Assembly: GCA_029257695.1 (NCBI GenBank)
Contig: JARIAU010000055.1
Location: forward strand, 1 to 37,153
Length of the DNA: 37,153 bases
Reading direction: 5' to 3'
From: Oscillospiraceae bacterium
GTDB lineage: Bacteria > Bacillota > Clostridia > Oscillospirales > Oscillospiraceae
Part shown: piece by piece, positions 1 to 9,595 of the stretch
Position numbering within the stretch: position 1 is the first letter of the stretch
Layout: every line of letters starts with the position of its first letter
The notes under the pieces: generated by a model
Databases searched by the model: none
The model's input: only the letters and a program-made list of their open reading frames with translations
What the model was told of the DNA's origin: nothing
Translations under genes and position numbers: made by a program

Positions 1-184
1 TAGGGCAGGGGGAGAGAGAAAGTAGGGGAAGGGGCAAGAAGGAAAGGGGGAGAGAGAATCCCAAGCAGACTCCATGGCGCTGTGTGTGGAGCCCAACGTG
101 GGGCTTGATCTCATGACCCTGAGATCATGACCTGAGCCAAAATCAAGAGTCAGGAGCTGAACCAACTAAGCCACATGGCTCCCC
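1..184 (-). repeat. Carnivore tRNA-derived SINE (SINEC/CAN-SINE type)
   Basis: Read on the minus strand, this begins GGGGAGCCATGTGGCTTAG and continues with a tRNA-like head (GGCTCAGGTCATGATCTCAG), a GGGCTCC block, GGAGTCTGCTTGGGATTC and a long CT-rich tail running to position 1. This order of blocks is that of the tRNA-Lys-derived SINEs of Carnivora, and the TCTCTCTCC-rich tail resembles dog-type subfamilies more than cat. Bacteria do not carry such elements, so this is host DNA. The poly-pyrimidine tail is cut by the window edge, so no target-site duplication can be checked. The subfamily is recalled from memory and not measured. Confidence 0.9.
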
Positions 185-256
185 ATGACCAAGATTTCTT
201 AAACATATTATGTCAAATAAAGATTTGTTCAAACACAAAAATGCTATTTTCTATAA
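185..256. other. Host flank and chimeric junction with bacterial purL
   Basis: AT-rich sequence (runs such as AAACATATTATG and CAAACACAAAAATGC) continues from the SINE and differs sharply from the GC-rich coding DNA that begins at about 257. The switch falls inside a codon context where PurL should read GICNGFQAL, but here reads GICNGF followed by HYRK and a stop at 244-246. The junction is therefore placed at about 256/257, within one or two bases. No direct repeat or microhomology beyond a few bases is visible, which fits an assembly or library chimera better than a biological insertion. Confidence 0.8.
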
Positions 257-3200
257 TGGAAGCCGTTGCAGATACCCAGCATCAAGCCATCCCGGTTCTT
301 CAGCAGCTCATGGACCGCATCCTTGATGCGAGGATTGCGGAAGAAGGAGGCGATGAACTTACCGGAACCCTCAGGCTCATCACCGCCGGAGAAACCGCCG
401 GGCAGAATGATCATCTGAGACTCCTTGATGGACTTCTCCAGTGCCTTGGCCGACTCGTTCAGCAGATCGTTGGTCAGATTGCGGACCACCAGGATCTCCG
501 GCTCAATACCGGCACGCAGGCAGGCGTTGGCAGTGTCGTACTCGCAGTTGGTACCGGGGAACACCGGAATCACTGCACGGGGACGGGCCACCTTCACCGC
601 AGGTGCTGCGTTGGAACGCTTGGTGCAGGTGATCTTTTCCACCGTGGGGGCCTTCTTGGCCTCGGTGCGAGTGGGATAGACATCCTCCAGCGTATTCTCC
701 CAGACGGACAGCAGCTCATCCAGTTCCAGCTCAGCCCCAGCCACCTTCAATACAGGTGCTGCATCAGTGCAGCCGATCTTCTCGCCAAAATCCGCATCCT
801 CGGTCAGCTCGGCCACGATAGAACCGCAAGAAGGTGCAAACAGCTTGGCCCCCTTCAGCTCCTCCGCACCAACAAAGCCAATGCGGTTGCCGAAGCTCAT
901 CTTCATCAGACCTTCCGCCACACCGCCGCCGGTGACCGCCCAAGCGGCACGCACCTTACCGGCCTTGACCAGCGCATGGAAGCGCTTCCACAGCTCCAGC
1001 ATACCTGCATAGTCCCCCTTGGGCGCAGTGAACAGGTAGACCGGATCACCGGCCTGCTTAAACTCGGTGGAAACCACCTCATCCGCATTGGCAGGTGCAA
1101 TGGCAAAGGAAACCAGCGTAGGAGGCACATCCATATCCAAGAAGGAACCGGACATGGAGTCCTTGCCGCCGATGGCAGCCGCCTTCAGGCCGATCTGAGC
1201 GCTCAGGGCACCCAGCAGTGCAGCGAAGGGCTTGCCCCAGCGGGCCGGCTCGTCACGGAGCTTCTCGAAATACTCCTGCAGAGACAGATAAGCAAGGCTT
1301 GCGTCCGCACCGGAGGCAGCCAGCTTTGCCACAGACTCCACAACGGACTCCGCCGCACCCACAAAGGGATTGCGTGCGCTGCGGTAGGGATCGAACCCAT
1401 AGGCCATCACAGAGCAGGTCTTGGTTTCGTGACCGGGACCCACAGGCAGCAGAGCGGCCATGGTCTGAGCGGGACTGTGCTGCTCACGGCCACCGAAGGG
1501 CATCAGAACGGAAGAGGCTCCGATGGAACCGTCAAAACGCTCCACAAGGCCACGCTGAGATGCCATATTGGGGTCCATGGCAATCTGGTGGAACCGCTCC
1601 ACAGGATCTGCATGAACATCCAACTCACACTCGGTGGTATCCAGCTCGGGGACCGTGACGGTGATATGCTTGTCCGCACCATTGCTGGAGAGGAATGCAC
1701 GGCTCAGGTCGGCAATCTTCTCGCCGTTCCATGTCATGACCATGCGAGGCTCCTCGGTGACAACAGCCACCTGATACGCTTCCAGATTTTCTGCGGTAGC
1801 GGCAGCGATAAAGGCATCCACATCCTCTGCACGGACCACAACTGCCATACGCTCCTGAGATTCGGAGATAGCCAACTCCGTTCCGTCCAGACCGTCATAC
1901 TTCTTGCGAACTGCATTCAGGTCAATGCTCAGGCCGTCCGCCAGCTCACCGATTGCAACGGAAACACCGCCGGCGCCAAAATCATTGCAGCGCTTGATCA
2001 TGCGGGTCACATCACCATTGCGGAACAGACGCTGGATCTTGCGCTCCTCAGGGGCATTGCCCTTCTGGACCTCAGATGCCATGGTCTGCAAGGATTTTTT
2101 GTTATGGCTCTTGGAGGAACCGGTGGCTCCGCCAATGCCATCACGACCGGTGCGGCCGCCCAGCAGGATGACCACATCGCCGGGTGCCGGCACTTCACGC
2201 ACCACATTCTCCGCAGGCGCCGCACCTACCACAGCGCCCAGCTCCATGTGCTTTGCCACATAGCCGGGATGATAGAATTCGTTGACCATACCGGTCGCCA
2301 GACCGATCTGGTTGCCATAGGAGGAATAGCCGGCTGCCGCAGTGGTGCACAGCTGACGCTGAGGCAGCTTGCCGGACAGAGTTTCGTTCATAGGCGTACG
2401 GGGATCGCCGCAGCCGGTGACACGCATAGCCTGATACACATAGGCACGGCCGCTCAGCGGATCACGGATTGCGCCGCCAATACAGGTGGCTGCACCGCCA
2501 TAAGGCTCGATCTCCGTGGGATGGTTGTGCGTTTCGTTCTTGAACATGAGCAGCCAATCCTGTTCCTTCCCGTCCACATCCACAGGGATATGAATGGAGC
2601 AGGCATTGATTTCCTCAGATTCGTCCAGATTGGGCAGTTCGCCGCGCTTTTTCAGCACCTTGGTTCCCAGCGTACCCATATCCATCAAAGTCTGGGGACG
2701 CTTCGATGCCTTCTCCTCCCCGTAGACTTCCACGCGACCATCCAGATAGGCCTGATAAGCGGCAGCCACAGCGGGGTCCTTGATGTCCACGGCATCAATG
2801 TGGGTGCTGAATGTGGTATGACGGCAATGATCCGACCAGTAGGTGTCCACCAAACGCAGTTCGGTAATGGTGGGATCCCGCTGCTCCTCGTCTTTGAAAT
2901 AGGTCTGGAGGAACTTCAGGTCATTCACATCCATCGCAAGGCCGTATTCTGCAATCATCTCGACGAGGCCAGCCTCGTCCTTTCCGCAGAACCCGGTCAG
3001 GGTGGCGACGGTGGTGGGAATTTCATAGGTCTGGACCAGCGTCTCGGGCTTATCCACCGAGGCCTCCCGGGTTTCCACGGGGTTGATGAGGTAACCACGG
3101 ATCTGAGCCAAATCGGACTCCGTCAGCTGACCCATCAGCACATAGACCTTGGCGCAGCGCACCAGGGGACGCTCACAGCCAGCCAGCAGCTGGATGCACT

Positions 3201-3507
3201 GTGCGCAGGAGTCCGCACGCTGGTCAAACTGACCCGGCAGGGACTCTACCGCAAGAATGGAATGAGCGCCAGCCACCTCGGGCAGCGTCTCATCATAGAA
3301 GGCATCGCACATCGGTTCGGAGAACACGGTGGTGCGGCTCTGGGCGTACACCTCCGCATCCACACCGTCCACATCATATCGGCAGAGGATGCGGACACCC
3401 TCCAGGCCCTCGATGCCCAACTGCTCCTTCAGCTCATGGAAAATCTTTCCGGCTTCCACATCGAAACCGGGCCGCTTTTCAGCGTAACAACGAAACACAG
3501 AACTCAT
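257..3507 (-). CDS. purL: Phosphoribosylformylglycinamidine synthase, truncated at C-terminus
   Basis: PurL converts FGAR, glutamine and ATP to FGAM in purine synthesis. This is the large single-chain type: an N-terminal PurS-like part, two AIRS/PurM-like synthetase halves (FKNETHNHPTEIEPYGGAAT motif in the first half; DPYRSARNPFVGAAESV in the second) and a C-terminal class I glutaminase (VIPVFPGTNCEYDTANA, ILPGGFSGGDE, then the nucleophile elbow GICNGF). About 1,083 residues are present. The protein stops right after the nucleophile Cys because host DNA is joined here, so the glutaminase His/Glu part is missing. The ATG at 3507 is chosen over upstream in-frame codons because GAGGAGG lies just upstream. 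It follows secA on the same strand. The truncation is almost certainly artificial; the family call is firm. Confidence 0.95.
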
Positions 3508-3569
3508 CTTCTCTAACCTCCTCGACCGCCACAGTCGAAAATTGCATTTCTGCTTATCTATTTCTGTAA

Positions 3570-3591
3570 GGGAGCCGGAGTTCCGGCTCCC
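3570..3591 (-). terminator. Hairpin between secA and purL
   Basis: A 10-bp perfect inverted repeat (GGGAGCCGGA / TCCGGCTCCC) with a 2-nt centre lies between the secA stop and the purL start. No U-run follows on either strand, so it may be a weak terminator, a processing site or an mRNA-stabilising hairpin. Confidence 0.4.
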
Positions 3592-3603
3592 CTGCATTCT
3601 GAA

Positions 3604-6363
3604 TTACTGGTGCTGTTCCAAATTGTCGTGGTAAGCTGCACAGGTGCACTTCTTCCACTTCAGGCCGCTTCCGCAGGGGCAGGGATCGTTGCGGCCGATC
3701 TTGATTGTCTTGCGCATGGGCTGTTTCTTCACCGTGCCATCGCTGGCGCCGGACTCACTGGTGACCTTTGCCACCGCCTTGCGTTCCACACGCTCCTTGA
3801 CACGGGTAATATAGATCCGGCGGACCGTTTCCTCCTGAATGGCGGCCACCATGTTCTCGAACATCTCGTAGCCTTCCCGCTTGTACGCCACCACGGGGTC
3901 TTCCTGTCCGTAAGCACGCAGGTGAATTCCCTGCTTCAGCTCTTCCATGGCGTCAATGTGGTCCATCCAGTATTCATCCACCACACGCAGCATGACCACA
4001 CGCTCCAGTTCACGCATCAGCGGCTCACCGAGGATGGTCTCCTTCTTGCTGTAGATATCGAAGGCACGCTCTTCCAGCTCACCCACCAGCTGATCCACCG
4101 ACCGCTTGGCCAGTTCCTCATCGGAGTAGAGCAGCTCATCGGGAAGCAGGAACACGCCACGGAACTGGGCCGTTGCGCTCTTCCAATCCTCCGCAGTGAT
4201 GTGCTTGCGCTCACCGACGGCACCCTCCACACTGCGGCGGATGATGGAGCGGATCATGTTGGCAATGGATTCCTGCAGGTCCTGACCGGACAACACCTGA
4301 CGGCGCTGCTCGTAAATGACCTCACGCTGGGTGTTCATGACATTGTCATAGTCCAGCACGCTCTTACGAGCCTCAAAGTTGCGGGATTCCACTCGGCGCT
4401 GTGCGGATTCAATGGCGCCGGAGAGCATCTTGGCATCGATGGGCATATCTTCATCCAATCCCATGCGATCCATCATATTCTGAATGCGTTCACCGCCGAA
4501 CAGACGGAGAATGTCATCCTCCAGAGAGAGATAGAAGCAGGTTTCGCCGGGGTCACCCTGACGACCGGCACGGCCACGCAGCTGGTTATCGATACGGCGG
4601 GATTCATGCCGCTCCGTACCCAGAATAAACAGGCCGCCCACCGCACGGACACGCTCCGCTTCTTCTGCAATTTCCTTTTTGTACTTCTGCAGGGCTTCGG
4701 CATACTTCACTCGGGCCTCGGCCACTTCCTCATTGGCTGCCTCGGCAAAACCGGTGGCGTCGGCAATGACTTCATCGGAATAACCGGCTTTGCGCAGCTC
4801 GGCCTGTGCCAGATAGTCGGCGTTGCCGCCCAGCATAATGTCCGTACCACGGCCAGCCATGTTGGTGGCCACCGTGACGGAACCGAACTTACCGGCCTGT
4901 GCGATGATCTGTGCTTCCTTGTCGTGCTGCTTGGCATTCAGCACATTATGCGGAATGCCCCGACGCTTGAGCATCTTGCTGACCAACTCGGAACCCTCAA
5001 TCGAAACCGTACCCACCAGCACGGGCTGCCCCTTCTCGTGGCATTCTTCAATGCGCTTGAGAATGGCGTTGAACTTGGCCTGTTCCGTCTTATACACACG
5101 GTCAGGATCGTCCACACGGGCCACCGGCTTGTTGGTGGGGATCTCCACAATGTCCAGACCGTAAATGGCGTTGAATTCATCCTCTTCCGTCATAGCGGTA
5201 CCGGTCATACCGGACAGCTTGTTGTACAGGCGGAAGTAATTCTGGAAGGTGACGGTTGCCAGCGTCTTGGACTCATTGGCCACGGTCACACCTTCCTTGG
5301 CCTCGATGGCCTGATGCAAGCCCTCGTTGTAGCGGCGGCCAAACATGAGTCGTCCGGTGAATTCATCCACAATGATGACCTGACCGTCCTTGACCACATA
5401 ATCCACATCCCGCTTCATCACGCCGTGGGCTCGGATCGCCTGATTGATGTGGTGGTTCAGGGTGGTGTTTTCGGCATCAGACAGGTTGTCCAGATGGAAG
5501 TACTCCTCTGCCTTGGTAATGCCACGGGGGGTCAGGGATACATGCTTGCCCTTCTCTTCCACAATGTAGTCTGCTTCCACATCTTCATTTTCCAGAGACT
5601 TATCATCGCTCTCCGTGATGCGCTGGCAGCGCAGACCGGAAACAAAGCGGTTTACTTCCTGGTACAGGCTGGTGGATTCCTCTCCCTTACCGGAAATAAT
5701 CAAAGGCGTACGGGCTTCATCGATCAGGATGGAGTCCACCTCGTCCACCACAGCAAAGGCATGGCCTCGCTGCACCAGTTCCGAATCATAGATGGCCATA
5801 TTATCCCGCAGATAATCAAAGCCCATCTCGTTGTTGGTGCCATATGTAATGTCGGCATCATAAGCCGCCTTGCGCTCAGCCTTGCTCAGACCGTGGACGA
5901 TCAGACCCACCGACAGACCCATAAAGCGATAGACTTTGCCCATCCACTCCGAGTCACGCTTGGCCAGATAGTCGTTGACGGTCACCACATGCACGCCCTG
6001 TCCGGCCAGTGCATTCAGGTAGACCGGCAGTGTCGCCACCAGAGTCTTACCTTCGCCCGTCTTCATCTCTGCGATTCTGCCCTGATGCAGGACTAAACCA
6101 CCGATCAGCTGAACCCGATACGGACGCAGACCCAGCACACGGTCCGCCGCTTCCCGGAGTGCCGCAAATGCCTCCGGCAGGATGTCGTCCAGCGTGTCGC
6201 CCTCAGCCAGCCGTGCCTTCAGCTCCGGCGTCTTGGCCTGCAGCTGCTCATCGGTCAGTGCCTTGTACTCTTCTTCCAGCGCTTCGATCTGCTGAATGAT
6301 CGGCATCAGCCGTTTGACCTCTTTTGAGGAGCTTGTGCCGAAAATCTTTTTCAGGATGCTCAT
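3604..6363 (-). CDS. secA: Preprotein translocase ATPase SecA
   Basis: SecA is the cytosolic/membrane-peripheral motor that pushes unfolded preproteins through SecYEG. The 919-residue product has the full set of parts: Walker [12 protein letters not shown] near residue 100, Walker B/DEAD region [15 protein letters not shown] near 205, the preprotein cross-linking domain, [15 protein letters not shown], the [11 protein letters not shown] motif, and a C-terminal zinc/SecB-binding tail [12 protein letters not shown]. The tail reads C-x-C-x8-C-x-C, whereas the usual fourth ligand (Cys or His) directly follows the third Cys; here Thr lies between. The start at 6363 (MSILKKIFG) is the canonical SecA N-terminus and follows an AGAAAGGA Shine-Dalgarno sequence. 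It is the first gene of the secA-purL stretch, divergent from rlmD. Confidence 0.98.
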   Translation of the reverse strand: MSILKKIFGTSSSKEVKRLMPIIQQIEALEEEYKALTDEQLQAKTPELKARLAEGDTLDDILPEAFAALREAADRVLGLRPYRVQLIGGLVLHQGRIAEMKTGEGKTLVATLPVYLNALAGQGVHVVTVNDYLAKRDSEWMGKVYRFMGLSVGLIVHGLSKAERKAAYDADITYGTNNEMGFDYLRDNMAIYDSELVQRGHAFAVVDEVDSILIDEARTPLIISGKGEESTSLYQEVNRFVSGLRCQRITESDDKSLENEDVEADYIVEEKGKHVSLTPRGITKAEEYFHLDNLSDAENTTLNHHINQAIRAHGVMKRDVDYVVKDGQVIIVDEFTGRLMFGRRYNEGLHQAIEAKEGVTVANESKTLATVTFQNYFRLYNKLSGMTGTAMTEEDEFNAIYGLDIVEIPTNKPVARVDDPDRVYKTEQAKFNAILKRIEECHEKGQPVLVGTVSIEGSELVSKMLKRRGIPHNVLNAKQHDKEAQIIAQAGKFGSVTVATNMAGRGTDIMLGGNADYLAQAELRKAGYSDEVIADATGFAEAANEEVAEARVKYAEALQKYKKEIAEEAERVRAVGGLFILGTERHESRRIDNQLRGRAGRQGDPGETCFYLSLEDDILRLFGGERIQNMMDRMGLDEDMPIDAKMLSGAIESAQRRVESRNFEARKSVLDYDNVMNTQREVIYEQRRQVLSGQDLQESIANMIRSIIRRSVEGAVGERKHITAEDWKSATAQFRGVFLLPDELLYSDEELAKRSVDQLVGELEERAFDIYSKKETILGEPLMRELERVVMLRVVDEYWMDHIDAMEELKQGIHLRAYGQEDPVVAYKREGYEMFENMVAAIQEETVRRIYITRVKERVERKAVAKVTSESGASDGTVKKQPMRKTIKIGRNDPCPCGSGLKWKKCTCAAYHDNLEQHQ

Positions 6364-6427
6364 GAAACATTGATCCTTTCTTTTACGGATGAACCGCGCA
6401 TTTTCACACTCATATGTTCTAAATCTT

Positions 6428-6436
6428 ATCATAGCA
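6428..6436 (-). promoter_or_regulatory. Extended -10 promoter for secA
   Basis: On the minus strand TGCTATGAT (TG-n-TATGAT, an extended -10) lies about 65 bases before the secA ATG. No good -35 hexamer is present 17 bases upstream, as is common for extended -10 promoters. Confidence 0.45.
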
Positions 6437-6599
6437 CATCAAAAAAGAAAAGTCTTTTTTATGAACAAAAGTGACGCTCTTTGCACGAAAAAACAGGTAT
6501 TTTGACGAATCCCCCACCCAATCTCCGGTCCCACCCCGGACTTTTCCCCTAATTTCTGTTTTTTCTGCAAAAAAGATGGCATTGATTTGTAATTTTCGT

Positions 6600-6605
6600 T
6601 ATAAT
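6600..6605 (+). promoter_or_regulatory. Possible -10 box for rlmD
   Basis: A perfect TATAAT lies 39 bases before the rlmD start in the AT-rich secA-rlmD intergenic region. A TTGATT at 6582-6587 is only 12 bases upstream, too close for a standard -35, so the promoter assignment is tentative. Confidence 0.35.
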
Positions 6606-6643
6606 AACGGATGCGAATTTATCTGTTCAAGGAGGTTTCTCAC

Positions 6644-8008
6644 ATGGAACGCCCTCAGAAAAATAAAATTTACCCTCTGGAAATCGAAGGTTATTCCAGC
6701 GAAGGAGACGGTGTTGCCCGTCTGGATGGCATGGCGGTCTTTGTCAAAGGTGCTTTGAAGGGAGAATTGTGCCAAGTCATGCTGCTGAAAGTTGGCAAAA
6801 CGGCTGCCTGGGGCAAGGTGGAGCAGGTCGTGCGCCCCTCTCTTGAGCGAATCAAGTCAGACTGCCCTTATTTTCCGAAATGCGGTGGTTGTGCACTGCG
6901 TCATATGACTTATGGCGAGGAGCTGCAAATGAAGCGCATCCGTGTGGAGGATGCACTTCGCCGCATTGGCGGGCTGGATCTCACGGTGGACACCATCCAT
7001 GGTGCCGAAGATCCGCTGCGTTACCGAAACAAAGCCCAGTTCCCGGTCAGCGGCAAAGACGGTGTATCTGTCGGCTTTTATCGCTCCAGAAGCCACGATG
7101 TGATCGACATTGAATCCTGTCTGCTCCAACAGCCGCAGGCGGATGCTGTGGGACGAGCCGTCAAGCAATGGATGCTGGAGCACAAAGTCGCCGCCTATGA
7201 CGAGTTGTCCCACAAGGGTCTGGTACGCCACATCTATGTCCGTACCAACCGCAAGGGGGAAAGCCTGGTCTGTATCCTTTGCAATGCTGACCATCTCCCG
7301 GAGGAGGCTTCTCTGGTCTCCGCTATCTGCTCCGCCGTCCCCAATACCGTCGGCGTGATACTGGGAATCAACAAGGAAAAAACCAATGTCATTCTGGGCA
7401 AAGAATATCGTCTGCTCTGGGGACAGGATCACCTCTACGATACACTGTGCGGCCTGACCTTCAAGCTTAGCACCCCTTCGTTTTTTCAGGTCAATCCGGC
7501 CCAGACAGAGGTATTGTACCGGAAAGCAGCGGAGTTTGCCGGCTTGACCGGACAGGAAACCGTGGTGGACCTCTACTGCGGCACCGGCACCATCAGCTTG
7601 GTGCTGGCCAAGCAGGCCAAATCCGTCATCGGTGCCGAAATCGTCCCTTCTGCCATTGAAGATGCCAAGGAGAACGCACTTCGCAACAACCTTTCTAATG
7701 TTGAATTCATCTGTGCCGATGCCAAAGAGGCCGCCGCTGAACTGGTGCGTCGAAATTTGAAGCCGGATGTGATCTCGGTCGATCCCCCCAGAAAGGGAAT
7801 GGCACAAGAGGTGGTCCAGCACATCGTTTCCATGGAGCCTCAGCGCATCGTCTATGTGTCCTGTGATCCTGCCACTCTGGCTCGGGATTTGAAGCGGTTT
7901 AACGAGCTGGGCTACCGCACCGAAAAAGCCGAAGCCGTGGATATGTTCCCCCGCACTCACCATGTGGAGACGGTGGCATTGCTGCGCAAGATGGACACCA
8001 ATCGCTAA
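6644..8008 (+). CDS. rlmD: 23S rRNA (uracil-5-)-methyltransferase RlmD/RlmCD family
   Basis: A SAM-dependent RNA m5U methyltransferase of the TrmA/RumA family; in Gram-positive bacteria the homologue RlmCD modifies U747 and U1939 of 23S rRNA. The 454-residue protein has an N-terminal TRAM domain (about 5-60), iron-sulfur ligands C74, C80 and C83 in CPYFPKCGGC, the SAM loop VVDLYCGTGTISLVLA, the DPPRKGM motif, and YVSCDPATLARDL with the catalytic Cys. The exact target uridine cannot be told from sequence. The ATG at 6644 is preceded by AAGGAGG at ideal spacing, which decides it over an in-frame ATG at 6611. It is a single-gene unit closed by a terminator at 8050-8093. Confidence 0.93.
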   Translation: MERPQKNKIYPLEIEGYSSEGDGVARLDGMAVFVKGALKGELCQVMLLKVGKTAAWGKVEQVVRPSLERIKSDCPYFPKCGGCALRHMTYGEELQMKRIRVEDALRRIGGLDLTVDTIHGAEDPLRYRNKAQFPVSGKDGVSVGFYRSRSHDVIDIESCLLQQPQADAVGRAVKQWMLEHKVAAYDELSHKGLVRHIYVRTNRKGESLVCILCNADHLPEEASLVSAICSAVPNTVGVILGINKEKTNVILGKEYRLLWGQDHLYDTLCGLTFKLSTPSFFQVNPAQTEVLYRKAAEFAGLTGQETVVDLYCGTGTISLVLAKQAKSVIGAEIVPSAIEDAKENALRNNLSNVEFICADAKEAAAELVRRNLKPDVISVDPPRKGMAQEVVQHIVSMEPQRIVYVSCDPATLARDLKRFNELGYRTEKAEAVDMFPRTHHVETVALLRKMDTNR

Positions 8009-8049
8009 CCACATATTTAGAATGGTATAGATCGCACTACGCAAATCAG

Positions 8050-8093
8050 CACAGGCGTTTTTCTGCATCACGCAGGGAAAGCGCCTGTGTTTT
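8050..8093 (+). terminator. Intrinsic terminator of rlmD
   Basis: CACAGGCG (8050-8057) pairs with CGCCTGTG (8082-8089), followed by TTTTG. The loop holds a smaller CTGCATCACGCAG hairpin. Between here and the promoter at 8231 I see no gene or other recognisable element. Confidence 0.65.
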
Positions 8094-8230
8094 GTCTGTC
8101 CGTTGGTTTCTCTTGCTGTTACACACCGGAGGTCTGCTTGGGACACAGACTATTTTGTGGCATTTTTCACAATTTTGCCCTGTTTTTGCGAGATCCGGTC
8201 CGATTTTTCCATCATTTTCACTTTTCCCTG

Positions 8231-8259
8231 TTTACTATTACACTTTTCAGTGCTAAAAT
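8231..8259 (+). promoter_or_regulatory. Promoter of the yerC-like gene
   Basis: TTTACT (8231-8236), a 17-base spacer and TAAAAT (8254-8259), with an extended TG (TGCTAAAAT). It lies about 47 bases before the ATG at 8306. Confidence 0.7.
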
Positions 8260-8305
8260 AGGAAAGAACTAAATCCCAAAATTATTTCAGTCAGGATGTG
8301 ATTGT

Positions 8306-8614
8306 ATGCCCCGTCCCGCCAAGCGCCAGCGCTCCATCGCTCTCTATGAGGCCATTTTGAAGCTGCGCACGGTCGATGAATGTGTCCAGTTTTTTGAAGA
8401 TCTTTGTGCCGCCACAGAGTTGAGCGCCATGGAGCAGCGTTTTGATGTGGCCTCTCTCCTGCTGGAGGGCAAGGTCTACACCGAAATTATGGAGGCCACC
8501 AAGGCCAGCAGTGCCACGGTCAGCCGGGTCAACCGTATGCTCAATTACGGCAACGGAAGTTTGGGTGATGTGATTTCCCGACCGGTGCCCGACCGCTCGA
8601 CCTACGAAGACTGA
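8306..8614 (+). CDS. YerC/YecD family TrpR-like DNA-binding protein
   Basis: A 102-residue protein of the TrpR-related YerC/YecD family found throughout Firmicutes. The centre (TELSAMEQRFDVASLLLEGKVYTEIMEATKASSATVSRVNRML) has the TrpR-type helix-turn-helix, with the recognition helix around ASSATVSRVNR. The ligand and target genes of the family are not established, and nothing here links it to tryptophan genes. A weak AGGATG site precedes the ATG. It is monocistronic: its own promoter is at 8231-8259, a strong terminator follows at 8625-8653, and the transketolase operon has a separate promoter. Confidence 0.88.
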   Translation: MPRPAKRQRSIALYEAILKLRTVDECVQFFEDLCAATELSAMEQRFDVASLLLEGKVYTEIMEATKASSATVSRVNRMLNYGNGSLGDVISRPVPDRSTYED

Positions 8615-8624
8615 CTTCCTCTTC

Positions 8625-8653
8625 AGCGCAGATCAAATGGTCTGCGCTTTTGT
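8625..8653 (+). terminator. Intrinsic terminator of the yerC-like gene
   Basis: An 8-bp perfect stem AGCGCAGA / TCTGCGCT (8625-8632 with 8641-8648), loop TCAAATGG, then a T-rich tract TTTTTGTTC. Confidence 0.85.
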
Positions 8654-8682
8654 TCTTTTCTGGCAGAATTCTGTATTTTCTA

Positions 8683-8711
8683 TTCACAAACAGCGTACAA
8701 GATGGTATACT
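8683..8711 (+). promoter_or_regulatory. Promoter of the transketolase operon
   Basis: TTCACA (8683-8688), a 17-base spacer and TATACT (8706-8711), 38 bases upstream of the ATG at 8749. Confidence 0.7.
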
Positions 8712-8748
8712 ATAGCCGCTAATATAAATTTTAAGGAGCGTGGATCTC

Positions 8749-9594
8749 ATGACTCAAGCTGAACGCAAAGAGCTGCAGGTTCTGGCCTGCAAGGTTCGTG
8801 TCGGCGTGATCGATGCCGTTTACGGCGCAAAGTCCGGTCATCCCGGCGGAAGCCTCTCCGCCGCCGACCTGTTCACATACCTCTACTTCAAAGAAATGCG
8901 GGTGGATCCTGCGGACCCCAAGAAGGCACAGCGGGATCGCTTTGTCCTGTCCAAGGGCCACACTGCCCCCGGTCTGTATTCGACTCTGGCCCTCCGTGGT
9001 TTCTTCCCCCGGGAGGACCTGCACAACCTGCGCCACATCGGCAGCTATCTGCAGGGCCATCCCAATATGAACACCACCCCCGGCATTGATATGTCTACCG
9101 GTTCTCTGGGTCAGGGCATCTCCACCGCCTGCGGCATGGCTCTGGGTGCCAAGATGAAGGGGACCGACGAGCGTGTCTACACCCTGCTGGGCGACGGCGA
9201 GATCCAGGAAGGCCAAGTTTGGGAGGCCATGATGTTCGCTTCCCACAACAAGCTGGACAACCTGGTGGTCATCATTGATAACAACGGTCTGCAGATCGAC
9301 GGCCGTGTTGCCGATGTCATGAGCCCCTACCCCATCAAGGAAAAATGTGAGGCCTTTGGCTTTGAGGTCGCCGAGATCGACGGCCATGACTTTGACCAGA
9401 TCGAAGCCGCCTTCCAGCAGGCCAAAACCGTCAAAGGCAAGCCCTTTGCCATCATCATGAAGACCCTCAAGGGCAAGGGTGTCAGCTTTATGGAAGATCA
9501 GGCCGGCTGGCACGGCAAGGCTCCCAATGCAGAGGAGTACGAGATCGCCATGAATGAGCTGAAGGCTCATCTGGCAGAAGTGGAGGCACAGTAA
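8749..9594 (+). CDS. Transketolase, N-terminal (ThDP-binding) subunit
   Basis: First half of a split transketolase of the non-oxidative pentose phosphate pathway; it moves two-carbon ketol units between sugar phosphates using thiamine diphosphate. The 281-residue chain carries SGHPGGSLSAADL, the KGHTAPGLYSTLA His segment and the ThDP/metal motif beginning GDGEIQEGQVWEA and ending near IIDNNG. The pyrimidine-domain half is the next gene, one base downstream. The ATG at 8749 is chosen because AAGGAG sits 10 bases before it; an in-frame GTG at 8740 would be too close to that site. Two-gene transketolases are common in Clostridia and archaea, so this is not a broken gene. Confidence 0.95.
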   Translation: MTQAERKELQVLACKVRVGVIDAVYGAKSGHPGGSLSAADLFTYLYFKEMRVDPADPKKAQRDRFVLSKGHTAPGLYSTLALRGFFPREDLHNLRHIGSYLQGHPNMNTTPGIDMSTGSLGQGISTACGMALGAKMKGTDERVYTLLGDGEIQEGQVWEAMMFASHNKLDNLVVIIDNNGLQIDGRVADVMSPYPIKEKCEAFGFEVAEIDGHDFDQIEAAFQQAKTVKGKPFAIIMKTLKGKGVSFMEDQAGWHGKAPNAEEYEIAMNELKAHLAEVEAQ

Positions 9595-9595
9595 G

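Noticed and set aside
175-3516. Very long open frame on the plus strand opposite purL
   Set aside because: Antisense shadow of a GC-rich conserved gene; its translation has no recognisable motifs and begins in host DNA.
3610-6096. Long plus-strand open frame opposite secA
   Set aside because: The minus strand encodes an unmistakable SecA over the same bases; the opposite frame is His/Gln/Leu-rich with no domains.
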